From contig NZ_CP019038.1 in the NCBI RefSeq assembly GCF_001941825.1, positions 1,426,001 through 1,490,000 of the forward strand: a stretch of 64,000 nucleotides of DNA, read 5' to 3'. The notes under the pieces are model-generated. The model searched no databases and had not been told where the DNA came from. It worked only from the letters and a program-made list of their open reading frames with translations. This stretch comes from Massilia putida (GTDB lineage Bacteria > Pseudomonadota > Gammaproteobacteria > Burkholderiales > Burkholderiaceae_D). Each line of letters starts with the position of its first letter. The stretch's first letter is position 1. Positions 36,642 through 45,726 of the stretch are shown here, piece after piece. Made by a program: the position numbers and the translations under genes.

Positions 36642-38153
36642 ATGTCAGAATCGTCGCCCTCCCTCCCAGCTCGAAAACGTTCCCACCGCATATCGACCGG
36701 CGTCCCTGGCCTGGACGACATCCTGGGCGGGGGCTTGACGGCCGAACGGGTGTATCTGGTCGAGGGGACGCCGGGCACCGGCAAGACGACGCTCGGCATG
36801 CAATTCCTGCTCGACGGTGCCGCCAGGGGCGAAGCCGGACTCTACATCACGCTGTCCGAAACGGCGGACGAACTGCGGGCAGTGGCCGACAGCCACGGCT
36901 GGTCGCTCGACGCGCTGGCGATTTTCGAGCTCGCCAGCGACGACGCGCTCGATCCGGATGCGCAGCAGTCCGTCCTGCATCCCGCCGAGATCGAGCTCGG
37001 CGAAACGGCGCGCGGTGTCATGGAGCAGGTTAACAAGATCAGGCCGGCGCGGGTCGTGTTCGACAGCCTGTCCGAAATGCGCCTGCTGGCCCAGAACCCG
37101 CTGCGTTACCGTCGCCAGATCCTGGCGCTCAAACAATTTTTTGCGTCGCGGGCGTGTACTGTTCTCATGCTTGACGACAAGACCAGCCAGTCCGACCAGC
37201 ACCTGCACAGCATCGCCCATGGTGTCATTTGCCTGGAGCAATTGGCTAAGGAATTCGGGAAGGAGCGGCGCCGCGTCAACATCATGAAGATGCGCGGGAT
37301 CGCGTTCCGGGGCGGCTACCACGACTACGTGCTGGACACCGGCGGCATCCGGATCTTCCCGCGGCTCGTCGCGGCCGAGCACGGCGTGGAGTTCAATCCG
37401 GTCATCCGCTCCACGGGTTCGCCCGGGCTCGACGCGCTGCTGGGAGGCGGCCTCGTGTCCGGCACGAATACCCTGTTCGTCGGCCCCTCCGGCGTCGGCA
37501 AGACGACGGTGGTCGTGCGCTGCATGCTGACGGCGTTGGACCGCGGCGAGAAGGCTTCGTATTATCTGTTCGACGAAGGCCTGGGAACGTTCTTCGCCCG
37601 CGCCGCGTCGCTGGGCCTCGATTTGCGCCGGCACATGGTCTCGGGCCTGTTGACCGTGCGCCATGTCGACCCGGCCGAGCTGGCCCCCGGCCAGTTCGCG
37701 CAAATGCTGCGCGATGCCGTGGAAACCGACGGTGCGACGTTCATCGCCATCGACAGCCTCAACGCCTACCTGCAGGCGATGCCCGGCGAGCAATTCCTCA
37801 TCCTCCAGATGCACGAGCTGCTTGCCTACCTCAACCTGAATGGCGTCACGACGGCGCTGATCCTCGGCGAACACGGCCTCATCGGCGAGGTCATCCGCGA
37901 CGTCGATCTCAGCTATCTGAGCGACTCGACGATGCTGCTGCGCTATTTTGAATCGGGCGGCAAACTGCGCCGTGCCATTACCGTGTCCAAGAGCCGGATG
38001 ACGAGCCATGCGTTGACCATCCACGAACTGTCGCTCGGCGCCGGCGGCATCGACATCGGCGAGGCACTGGAAGGCTTCGAGGGCGTGCTGACGGGGCTGC
38101 CGACCTACCGCGGGACGACCCCGATGATGGCCGCATCCGATGCCAACAGCTGA
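36642..38153 (+). CDS. KaiC-like tandem RecA-type ATPase
   Basis: 503 aa with two KaiC/RecA ATPase domains. Walker A motifs: GTPGTGKTT near residue 45 and GPSGVGKTT near residue 285; each domain starts with a GLDxLLGGG-type segment (VPGLDDILGGGL and SPGLDALLGGGL). No KaiA or KaiB is present. The start at 36642 (MSESSP) gives the expected N-terminus. The last 14 bases overlap the following histidine kinase gene, so the two are co-expressed and probably act together. Divergent from motA. Confidence 0.9.
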   Translation: MSESSPSLPARKRSHRISTGVPGLDDILGGGLTAERVYLVEGTPGTGKTTLGMQFLLDGAARGEAGLYITLSETADELRAVADSHGWSLDALAIFELASDDALDPDAQQSVLHPAEIELGETARGVMEQVNKIRPARVVFDSLSEMRLLAQNPLRYRRQILALKQFFASRACTVLMLDDKTSQSDQHLHSIAHGVICLEQLAKEFGKERRRVNIMKMRGIAFRGGYHDYVLDTGGIRIFPRLVAAEHGVEFNPVIRSTGSPGLDALLGGGLVSGTNTLFVGPSGVGKTTVVVRCMLTALDRGEKASYYLFDEGLGTFFARAASLGLDLRRHMVSGLLTVRHVDPAELAPGQFAQMLRDAVETDGATFIAIDSLNAYLQAMPGEQFLILQMHELLAYLNLNGVTTALILGEHGLIGEVIRDVDLSYLSDSTMLLRYFESGGKLRRAITVSKSRMTSHALTIHELSLGAGGIDIGEALEGFEGVLTGLPTYRGTTPMMAASDANS

Positions 38154-39816
38154 CCGCCGCGAACAGCGCATCCTCATCGTCGCGCCACAGGGACGCGACG
38201 CGGAAGTCATCGCGGGCGTGGTCGCGCGCGACGGCGTCGATTGCGACGTCGTCGCCAACGTCGACGCGCTCGTCGATGCCGTCGGGCACGGCGCCGCGGC
38301 GGCCATCATCTCGGAAGAGGCACTGTCGCCGCTCGCGCTGACGCGCGTCTCGGAGTGGCTGGCCAAACAGGAGTCCTGGTCGGATTTCCCGTTCGTCGTG
38401 TTGCTGGCCAAACGGTTCGGCTCGGCGCCCGCGCAACTCAAAACGACCTTGTCCACACTCGGGAACGTGATCCTGCTCGAACGCCCGCTGAGCGCCGACA
38501 CGCTGGCGACGGCGGCGGGCTCGGCGCTGAGGGCGCGCCGGCGCCAGTACCAGGCGCGGGAAGTGCTGGCGCAGCGCAAGGCTGTCGCCGACGAGCTCGC
38601 GTCGCTGAATGCCCACCTGGAGGCGCGCGTCGACGAGCGCACCTGGGCATTGGCGCGCGCCAACGACCGGCTCACGGCGGAGATCATGGAACGCGAGCGT
38701 GCCCAGCAAGCCATGGCGCAAGCGCAAAAGCTCGAGTTTCTCGGCCGTTTTACGGGCGGCGTGGCGCACGACTTCAACAACCTGCTGAACGTCATCCAGG
38801 GCAATATGGAGCTCATCGGCATGTTTTCGCGCGAAGACTCGACCCTGGCACGCGCCAGGACGGCGCAGGCCGCCTGCAAGCGCGGCGCCAAGCTCACGGG
38901 CCAGCTGCTGTCGTTCGCGCGCAACCAGGTATTGGACTTGCGTCCGCTCGCGGTCAGGGCGCTGTTCGAGAACGTCGCGGAACTCGCGAAACCGATCCTG
39001 GGCGCGGGCGTCGAACTCACGCTGGCGGTCGCCGACGATGTCGACGCGGTTCTCGCCGATACGAGCCAGATGGAAATGGCTTTGCTCAATCTGGTCATCA
39101 ATGCGCGCGACGCGCTCGCCGGACACGGGCGGATCGACTTGCGCGCGGTGAATGCGCAACCGCTCGCCGGTACGCTTCCCGCGGGGCCGTATGTGTGCGT
39201 CACGGTGGCCGACAATGGCCCCGGCATGTCGCCGGAAATCGCCGCCAAGGTCTTCGAACCGTTTTTCACGACGAAGGGCGTCGGCAAAGGTACCGGCCTG
39301 GGCCTGAGCCAGGTCTACGGCATGGCCCAGCAATCGGGCGGCGGTGCGTTCATCCACAGCGCGCCGGGCCAGGGTGCGACGGTGGAAGTCTGGATGCGCG
39401 CCGCCCGCGACGATACCGCGGACGAATTCCCGCTCGACATCGACCGCCAGGGACTCGCCGGCCTCAAGGTGCTCGTCGTGGAAGACGACGGCGACGTGCG
39501 CGCGGGTATCGTGGATGCGCTGCTGGCTCTCGGGTGCAATGTCTCGCAAGCGGACGGCGGCACGCAGGGCCTGGCCGAGCTGGCCACCGGCGAGCCGGGC
39601 CTGCTGTTGACGGATTACCTGATGCCGGACATGACAGGCGTCGAACTCGCCGTGCGCGCCCGCGCGCTGTTCCCGCGCCTGCCCGTGCTGGTGGCGACGG
39701 GCTATGCCGACATGGGGGCCATCGAACACGCGATCGGCTCGCACGCCGTGCTGCGCAAACCGTTCCAGCTCGCGGAACTGAGCGCGGCCGTCACCCGCGT
39801 GGTCAATCCAAGCTGA
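38140..39816 (+). CDS. Hybrid histidine kinase paired with the KaiC-like ATPase
   Basis: 558 aa, soluble. The N-terminal receiver-like domain (RILIVAPQGRDAEVI ... ILLERPL) lacks the phosphoacceptor Asp: AAIISEEAL stands where LLLDxxLP is expected. A coiled coil (residues 135-195) follows, then HisKA with GVAHDFNNLLN (His near residue 209), the ATPase domain (NLVINARDAL, DNGPGMSPE, GTGLGLSQVYG) and a C-terminal receiver with Asp in LLLTDYLMPDMTG. It may be a kinase scaffold reading the KaiC ATPase state. It overlaps the upstream gene by 14 bp and the convergent DUF488 gene by 14 bp. Confidence 0.92.
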   Translation: MPTADRREQRILIVAPQGRDAEVIAGVVARDGVDCDVVANVDALVDAVGHGAAAAIISEEALSPLALTRVSEWLAKQESWSDFPFVVLLAKRFGSAPAQLKTTLSTLGNVILLERPLSADTLATAAGSALRARRRQYQAREVLAQRKAVADELASLNAHLEARVDERTWALARANDRLTAEIMERERAQQAMAQAQKLEFLGRFTGGVAHDFNNLLNVIQGNMELIGMFSREDSTLARARTAQAACKRGAKLTGQLLSFARNQVLDLRPLAVRALFENVAELAKPILGAGVELTLAVADDVDAVLADTSQMEMALLNLVINARDALAGHGRIDLRAVNAQPLAGTLPAGPYVCVTVADNGPGMSPEIAAKVFEPFFTTKGVGKGTGLGLSQVYGMAQQSGGGAFIHSAPGQGATVEVWMRAARDDTADEFPLDIDRQGLAGLKVLVVEDDGDVRAGIVDALLALGCNVSQADGGTQGLAELATGEPGLLLTDYLMPDMTGVELAVRARALFPRLPVLVATGYADMGAIEHAIGSHAVLRKPFQLAELSAAVTRVVNPS

Positions 39817-40351
39817 GCTGCCCCTGCGGATCCGGTTCGGGCGGATAGGTGATGCGCAAGCCGTCGACGTGAGCGAACGGCGTCAGCTTGTGCGGGCGGC
39901 GCTGGCGCGCATCGATGATGTCGTCGACCGGCACGCCGCGCACGAGCAGCGCGTCGGCCACGAGCGAGCGGTGGCAGCGCCACGGCACCGCTTCCGCGCA
40001 CATCAGCGCGCAGGATTTCTCTTTGCCCAGTTCGATGACGGCATCGACGTTGGCCGCGAATTCCTCGGTCTGCATGTAGTCGGCGTAGCCGCGGAACGAC
40101 TCGTTGCGCCAGCCGGCGTTCGGCGAATCCTTGTGCGGGCGGCGCAGGCCGCCGAGGCCGCGCATGTAGCGGTATTCGATGCCGGCCTCGGCCAGCGAGG
40201 CCGCGAGCTGGTCCTGGCCGAATTGCGGGTTGTGGCGCGATTTCGGCACCGTCCGGATGTCGAGCAGGCAGGCGATCCCGTTCTGGCGCAACAGGCCGAT
40301 GAAATCCTCGATCGTACGGTTCGAATGGCCGATGGTGCAGACGGGTTCCAT
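39803..40351 (-). CDS. DUF488 family protein
   Basis: 182 aa. Typical DUF488 features: CTIGHSNRTIEDFIGLL at the N-terminus, LLDIRTVPKSRHNPQF, and CAEAVPWRCHRSLVADAL, whose Cys-Arg-His motif is conserved. Function unknown; cytoplasmic. The start at 40351 was chosen because it begins with the conserved strand (MEPVCTIGHSN). Its 3' end overlaps the convergent kinase gene. Confidence 0.9.
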   Translation of the reverse strand: MEPVCTIGHSNRTIEDFIGLLRQNGIACLLDIRTVPKSRHNPQFGQDQLAASLAEAGIEYRYMRGLGGLRRPHKDSPNAGWRNESFRGYADYMQTEEFAANVDAVIELGKEKSCALMCAEAVPWRCHRSLVADALLVRGVPVDDIIDARQRRPHKLTPFAHVDGLRITYPPEPDPQGQLSLD

Positions 40352-41070
40352 GCGCGGCTTTCGCGGTGACGGTGGCGGTACATCCATTTTGTCACGGACG
40401 CATAGCGCACAGCGCGCCGTCCGGCGCTGTACCGCGAACGACGCCAGCGTAAGCCAGCCACATCAGCAAAATGTTCGATCCGCCATGAGGCCTGCCGCGG
40501 TTTGCTTTTCTCACTCGACCAGCATCACTCGACACCCTCTTCCGATAACCGACGACATATTGTTTTGTAGTTTATAAAAACCTTTTTTCCACAAGTAACA
40601 GACGGGCATAAGGCGTGTCGCATATACAAAAATATATGTGCGGCGATTGAGCCCACAGCGCAGGAAGAGCATTATCTAAAACCGGTGGATTAAACGCCCC
40701 CCATGACGGCATTCGCCCCCAAAATCCTTATCGCCATTTCCTATCGAAATTTTTTCAACACACTCGATCGGATACGCAAAGGCTTGAAAAGTTAATTAGC
40801 AGGCTCTCAATCCACGCGGAAATATCTTAATCAAGCCGAATAAATCACGCAGGAGACATAATATTTGAAATAGGAAAGAACCTAGCAGTAGTTAGAGGTA
40901 GATCAATATTGCTCAGGAAGTTAAATTTTCGACACAATACACGTGTGCGAAATGCCGGCTGTCTGTAAACCGAACTGCTGAATGCGATTTGTCTTGCCGT
41001 CGACAATGCCAGCGAAATATCAAGACGTGGCTCGATTCGTGAATGCCGGGCAAAGCGAGGAGAGATCAGG
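40352..41070. other. 719-bp intergenic region at the left edge of the accessory island
   Basis: No convincing gene. Base composition is visibly A+T-richer than the flanks, especially 40550-40950. It contains a palindrome at 40621-40638 (CATATA, six-base spacer, TATATG), extended by CG/CG to about 40618-40642, which could be an operator or hairpin. A short ACACGTGT palindrome lies near 40940. An ORF of 53 codons from about 40982 overlaps the next gene's start in another frame and is not supported. Promoters of the following three-gene set are expected here. Confidence 0.6.
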
Positions 41071-42807
41071 ATGCGAAATAGATTTTGCGAATTCCGTGCG
41101 CTCCTCGCTCAAAGCGGTCTCGATTCGTCGCCAATGCATTTCTTAAAATACGCAGGCGTGGTGTCGTCGGTATGCCTGTGTTCCTGTACCGTGTTACTGA
41201 CGCCACCCGAACGACCGACAGACAAGGACATCACCGACGGCTTAAGCTACGCGAACGCTTACGCCTATCTCGCCCGGGCTCGCGATCAAATGCAGAAGGA
41301 TGTCACCGCGCTCGAGAAACTGGACGCCACGAACAAAGGCATGGTCGCGGGCGGCGTCGGCGGCGCCGGCATGGCAGCGCTATTCAAAGGCAGCAACGAC
41401 CTCGTACTGTCGCTCCTCACCGTCGGCGGAGCGGGCTACGTGACCAATCAGAATGTCCAGCCATCAGTCAGGATAGGAATCTATCGCGCCGGGCTCAAGA
41501 ATCTGGATTGCATCGACGACGCGGCATTGGGCTTGAATCTGCGCAATGAGGGCCTCAAGGCGGCACGACACCGCTTGATGCTGAAGATCGGCAGACTCGC
41601 CGATGCAATACGCGCCGGCCGACGCGCCACGGTTCAAGGAGGGGCATTAACGGAGGTTATCGATAAGGCGGAAACAGCATATAAGACGGCAGAGCTTCTC
41701 GTCGTACAGATTGATGGGGCCGTCAGTATCGATGACAAAAACATCGGCCGCACCGTTTATTCGGCAGTCAACCAGACTGTAATGAGCGTGAGCCAGCAGT
41801 TGGATTCGTCCTCGCCAAACATCGATGCGATCGCGCAATCCAGTTCGATCAGTGCGTTCGTGAGTTCGCACCAGGCTGCCAAATCGGACACCAAGGCGAC
41901 CGCGTCCACGGCACAGGAAGCGCTCTCGAAGGCCCAGCGAACCACCCAATTGGGCGTTGCACCATGGTTCGACGAACTGAAAGTCAGCCTGGAACAGCTG
42001 ACTACCGAAGTAGCGACAGTCCAGAAGCTGCTTTCCAGTGACGTGATATCAACGGCTGCCATTGGAACTTGCAAGACGATCACGCCCGGTACCGAACCGA
42101 TGCGAATCGTTTTGCGCGACGATGTTCCACCGACCGGCGTGCCGCTGCTGGCGGGAGAATCATACAATTTTGAAGTCATCGGGGATGGTGCGGGCACGCC
42201 GAGAATCGGGTGGTCGGGCCCTGAACCGACGATTGCTCAGCTCGTTGCGACGCTCTCGGATGGCAAGTTACAGGTAATGGCGCCGCCGAACGCCAAGCCC
42301 GGCCATTTCAAGTTATATCTCTACGACTCATCGTCCAAAGAATCAACACATCGTGCATCGAACCAGGTCGACATCATTATCGGCTCCCCATCCGACAAAA
42401 AACCAGTCGCGGTCGGGCCAAAAAAAGATTTAACGAAGAATTCCGCCGGAAAAAAAGGCAACAGCGCTGCTCCATCGCCACCGTCTGACGTCGGTACCGG
42501 CCTCGTGTCAAACGCCGGAGCCGAAAAACTGACGGAACTCGGCTTGCCGCCCGATGTCACCCCAAATGATCCACGCTATATCGACCGGGTCAAGAAACTG
42601 GAGAACTGCGCCGGGAGAGTGCCGACGGGAAGAATGAGCGATTCACTCCATGCATATATCGCAACGCACGGCCCGATCAATGCCAGTGGGGATTGTTCTC
42701 CCACGACGGCAAGCCCGTCGGGCGCGGGCGGGACGCCGCCAAAACCTCCGCCGGTCACGGCAGCGGCAACGCCTGCACATAGCGCGATTACAAAGCCAAC
42801 CAAGTAA
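41071..42807 (+). CDS. Large predicted lipoprotein of unknown function (island gene 1)
   Basis: 578 aa. Hydrophobic YAGVVSSVCLCSC ends in a lipobox-like LCSC, suggesting a lipoprotein; if so, ATG 41134 (MHFLK) gives a more normal signal, although ATG 41071 has the better ribosome-binding site (GGAG). Then a helical, coiled-coil-rich region (residues 50-330) interrupted by a Gly-rich membrane-like stretch (MVAGGVGGAGMAALF), a beta-sandwich-like domain (360-450), a Lys/Ser/Pro-rich linker, and a small helical domain (IDRVKKLENCAGRVPTGRMS) faintly like peptidoglycan-binding repeats. Family not recognised. Start of a three-gene set, 25 bp before the next gene. Confidence 0.8.
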   Translation: MRNRFCEFRALLAQSGLDSSPMHFLKYAGVVSSVCLCSCTVLLTPPERPTDKDITDGLSYANAYAYLARARDQMQKDVTALEKLDATNKGMVAGGVGGAGMAALFKGSNDLVLSLLTVGGAGYVTNQNVQPSVRIGIYRAGLKNLDCIDDAALGLNLRNEGLKAARHRLMLKIGRLADAIRAGRRATVQGGALTEVIDKAETAYKTAELLVVQIDGAVSIDDKNIGRTVYSAVNQTVMSVSQQLDSSSPNIDAIAQSSSISAFVSSHQAAKSDTKATASTAQEALSKAQRTTQLGVAPWFDELKVSLEQLTTEVATVQKLLSSDVISTAAIGTCKTITPGTEPMRIVLRDDVPPTGVPLLAGESYNFEVIGDGAGTPRIGWSGPEPTIAQLVATLSDGKLQVMAPPNAKPGHFKLYLYDSSSKESTHRASNQVDIIIGSPSDKKPVAVGPKKDLTKNSAGKKGNSAAPSPPSDVGTGLVSNAGAEKLTELGLPPDVTPNDPRYIDRVKKLENCAGRVPTGRMSDSLHAYIATHGPINASGDCSPTTASPSGAGGTPPKPPPVTAAATPAHSAITKPTK

Positions 42808-42832
42808 TGACACGTCGTCATAAGGAACCATC

Positions 42833-43876
42833 ATGAATGCTCAAAACGCCCCGTTGCGCGGCGGCCCGAAAGCCTACGTCGGCGTCCGGACCGCTATGCC
42901 CAAGCCGCAGAAGTCGCATTCCGCCCATCCGTTGATGGGAGCCATACCGCTACTGGTCGTTGGCCTTGCGCTCGGCGTCATCGACGCGCTGTTGCCCAAT
43001 TGGGGATTGCCCGGCGCAGCCGCTAAAGACCCCATGACGCGGGTGGTCGTGTTCGCGGTGGCCCTGCTGGCCCTTTACGTCCTGCTCATGGCGATCAGCG
43101 TCGGCGTGTCGGGCAAGGTGAGCGGCGTATTCTGGAGCAGCCGCAATACCTATAGTCTTTCCCGCCTACAGGTCGTGCTCTGGACCTGGCTGATCCTGTC
43201 GGCGTTGATGGCGGTGGTGGTTTGCCGGGCTTGGAGTGCGCTCGACGCCGGCTCTTCCGACGGACTGGCGACGGCCCTGGATATCTACATCCCACCTGAG
43301 TTGTTGACGATCATGGGCATCAGTATCGCCAGCGGGGCGGCCGCGCCGGCGATATTGTCGCTCAAGTCGATGGCCAACGCGCCCTCCCAATCCGCGCTGG
43401 ACGCGGCGGCGGCCCGCGTGGGCGCCGACGTGCACGCGGTCGGCAAGGTGTTCGTCCGTTCGGACTGGTGCCCTCCCCTCTTCAAGGATTTATTCGAGAG
43501 CGACGATGCCGCCGCGGCCGGGACGATCGACATCAGCAAAGTCCAACAGTTCGCGGTCACCCTCGTTCTCTGGAGTGTGTACTTGGCGATGCTGATCCAC
43601 CTGTTTTACACGGGCGTGTCCGGCAAGGCGCCAGCCGGGGTCGCCGCGAACACGACCATTCTGCCGCAACTGTCCGACACATTCGTCTACCTGCTCGCCA
43701 TCAGTCATGCCGGCTATCTCGCCTACAAGGCCGTGCCGGTGCCTCCGGCGGCGAACGGTGCGCATCTGGACGCCGCCTCCAATGCGAGATCCGCGCAGCC
43801 GGGTGATGGCATACCGCAAAGCCCGCTCAAGCCGAGCACCGTGCTGCCGCGGCCGCTGCCGCCGAGCACAATCTAG
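42833..43876 (+). CDS. Multi-pass membrane protein of unknown function (island gene 2)
   Basis: 347 aa. About six hydrophobic segments: near residues 35-55, 68-92, 108-132, 151-177, 235-262 and 283-302. The segments YSLSRLQVVLWTWLILSALM and ELLTIMGISIASG recall a membrane module (SRxQ...WT ... P..L..MGIS) I have seen in uncharacterised bacterial proteins; that is memory, not a search. The C-terminal tail is Pro-rich. It is the middle gene of the island, 37 bp before the protease gene, with a small hairpin (GGTTC/GAACC) in the gap. Confidence 0.78.
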   Translation: MNAQNAPLRGGPKAYVGVRTAMPKPQKSHSAHPLMGAIPLLVVGLALGVIDALLPNWGLPGAAAKDPMTRVVVFAVALLALYVLLMAISVGVSGKVSGVFWSSRNTYSLSRLQVVLWTWLILSALMAVVVCRAWSALDAGSSDGLATALDIYIPPELLTIMGISIASGAAAPAILSLKSMANAPSQSALDAAAARVGADVHAVGKVFVRSDWCPPLFKDLFESDDAAAAGTIDISKVQQFAVTLVLWSVYLAMLIHLFYTGVSGKAPAGVAANTTILPQLSDTFVYLLAISHAGYLAYKAVPVPPAANGAHLDAASNARSAQPGDGIPQSPLKPSTVLPRPLPPSTI

Positions 43877-43913
43877 ATCCCGGTTCTTCCGAACCCGGCA
43901 TTGGAGGCATGCC

Positions 43914-45362
43914 ATGACTAAATTTCAATGTGGTGACAGGGTGCAGTACGGGACGTATGGCAGCGGGAAATCGACTTGCTTGCTCCGATTTCGGGAATAT
44001 CCTGATCGCCTCCTATTGTTGACTGCAGGCCATGTAGTGCTCCCTACTTTTGCACGACAGGGTGACGAAATCCATGCGATCGACGCTTCCGGCTCGCCTC
44101 AGGCCATCGGCCGCCTGCTGACCTGGACGACGATCGACGGCGATCCGACGACCGACGCCGCCCTGATATGGGTTTGTCCGGACATGGTCGATGCAAGGTT
44201 GCGTCTCGGGCAAACTTTAGAGGATCTGAAACCGCCTGTCGCTCCGACGATCGGCCAGCCGATCCAGATCGGCGGCCGTCACATCCTCGACGATGACAGC
44301 GACCCGCAGATCGCCGCAGCGGATCAGGATGTCGAGGGCATGATCGTGGTCGGCCCGGACTGGGCGGCATCCACGGCGGTCACGTATAGAAGCCAGATCG
44401 TCTCCGACCGCGTGTTCACGCAAGGCGGCGACAGCGGCAGCCTGGTCGTCGATCGGAATATGCAGGTGATCGGCATGGTCGTCGGCGCAGACGAGAACCG
44501 GGAAACAGGCTTCACCGTGATCACCCCGTTCAGTGCGTTGCTGGCACCGTCCGCATGGAATGGGCTGCAACCGGAACTGATTACGAGTTTCGACCCGGCA
44601 GACTTCGTATGTCCACTACATTCGGCATCGTTCTCGCCCAATCACACCGTGAACCTGCGTCAAGGTGCGGCACCTGAGACAGAAGACATTCCTGTCACGA
44701 CACTCGACGATGGTGTCGACACGACGATCTCGACCGCGTTGCGATTACACGAAATCGGCGACGCGTCGCCATACCGGATCAGCTTCGCGGGAAAAGGCAA
44801 GAGCGGCGGCTCGTTCGGCTTCATGCAGGGCGATCTCGCGGCCAATCAACCGGTCGTCGCTTCCACGTTCCTCCAAGTGCTGGAAGCCGCAGGCGTTCCC
44901 CCCGCAACGGCCCAATCGCTGAAGAGCCGGCTATCGGTTCATACCATCGCCAGTCCTCTCTCGCCGCAGGAGAGCGCGCTCGTCAACAATGCCTTGAATT
45001 CGCAGGCCGGGCGCGCGCTAGTGGACAAGATGGACCAGGCGATCCTGGGCAATGTCCTCGATGACGTGCGCACGTGCATGGCGACCGCCGCCGCAGGCGG
45101 GCGCTGCATATCGCTCAAGGCCCTGCTGTACATCGCCATGTGGATCAATATGTCGGGGCCGCCGACCACACTGCTGAAATGGCTGGAGGGCGTGGAGGTG
45201 ATGTTCGACAACCAGGTGACCATACCGCCACCCGGCAATATTGTGGATGGAATTGCCCTGGAGTATTACCTGCAAAGGACGCACTACTTTTCGGCGAATC
45301 CTGCCAATTTCAAACGCCTGCGCCAGTGTGCGGCCGATGCGCTGGCATGTCGACGCGCCTGA
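43914..45362 (+). CDS. Trypsin-like serine protease with unknown C-terminal domain (island gene 3)
   Basis: 482 aa. The start at 43914 follows GGAGG. No signal peptide, so it is cytoplasmic unless exported otherwise. The chymotrypsin-fold triad is clear: His in LLTAGHVVLP near residue 42, Asp in PTTDAALIW near residue 81, Ser in FTQGGDSGSLVVD near residue 180. The C-terminal domain (about 270-480) is helical, with SGGSFGFMQGDLAANQ faintly like lysozyme-fold motifs, and CMATAAAGGRC and AMWINMSG further on. Family of the second domain not recognised. Last gene of the island, convergent with the UBP zinc-finger gene. Confidence 0.85.
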   Translation: MTKFQCGDRVQYGTYGSGKSTCLLRFREYPDRLLLLTAGHVVLPTFARQGDEIHAIDASGSPQAIGRLLTWTTIDGDPTTDAALIWVCPDMVDARLRLGQTLEDLKPPVAPTIGQPIQIGGRHILDDDSDPQIAAADQDVEGMIVVGPDWAASTAVTYRSQIVSDRVFTQGGDSGSLVVDRNMQVIGMVVGADENRETGFTVITPFSALLAPSAWNGLQPELITSFDPADFVCPLHSASFSPNHTVNLRQGAAPETEDIPVTTLDDGVDTTISTALRLHEIGDASPYRISFAGKGKSGGSFGFMQGDLAANQPVVASTFLQVLEAAGVPPATAQSLKSRLSVHTIASPLSPQESALVNNALNSQAGRALVDKMDQAILGNVLDDVRTCMATAAAGGRCISLKALLYIAMWINMSGPPTTLLKWLEGVEVMFDNQVTIPPPGNIVDGIALEYYLQRTHYFSANPANFKRLRQCAADALACRRA

Positions 45363-45446
45363 GCTTGTATCGGCCTGACGAGCCGGTCGCCGGCGGAACG
45401 GTTGTCGTGCCGGGCCAGGCGGGACGCGCTGGCGCACGAGCGTCGT

Positions 45447-45713
45447 CTAGACCGGGTCCTTGACGATCCGGTCCACGTAGCACCAGCCCCACGTCTCGCC
45501 CGGCTCCTTGGAGCGGATCGCCGGATGGCTCGTCGCATGGAAATGCTTCGTCGCGTGCTTGTTCTTCGAGTCGTCGCAACAGCCCACGTGGCCGCACGTC
45601 AGGCAGACGCGCAGGTGCACCCAGGTGTCGCCCATCTTGAGGCATTCCTCGCAGCCGCCGGTATTGCCCTCGCGCGTTACGATCTCATGAAAGTGCCTGC
45701 AATCGCTGCCCAT
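45447..45713 (-). CDS. UBP-type zinc-finger protein
   Basis: 88 aa. The whole protein is a ZnF-UBP domain: CEECLKMGDTWVHLRVC, LTCGHVGCCDDSKNKHATKHFHATSHP and a tail with WGWCYVD. The Cys/His zinc ligands are complete. In eukaryotes the fold binds ubiquitin C-termini; the bacterial role is unknown. It starts 13 bp after recD on the same strand, so it is probably the last gene of the recCBD transcript. Confidence 0.93.
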   Translation of the reverse strand: MGSDCRHFHEIVTREGNTGGCEECLKMGDTWVHLRVCLTCGHVGCCDDSKNKHATKHFHATSHPAIRSKEPGETWGWCYVDRIVKDPV

Positions 45714-45726
45714 GTGACCTCCTCGG

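Noticed and set aside
40380..40500. Possible third, reversed copy of the dispersed repeat
   Set aside because: Only short matches (GCGCTGTAC, a GCCGCGGTTT-like end); the 17-base core is absent.
40982..41145. 53-codon ORF overlapping the start of the island lipoprotein gene
   Set aside because: No ribosome-binding site and no motif; it ends near the alternative lipoprotein start, which is probably coincidence.
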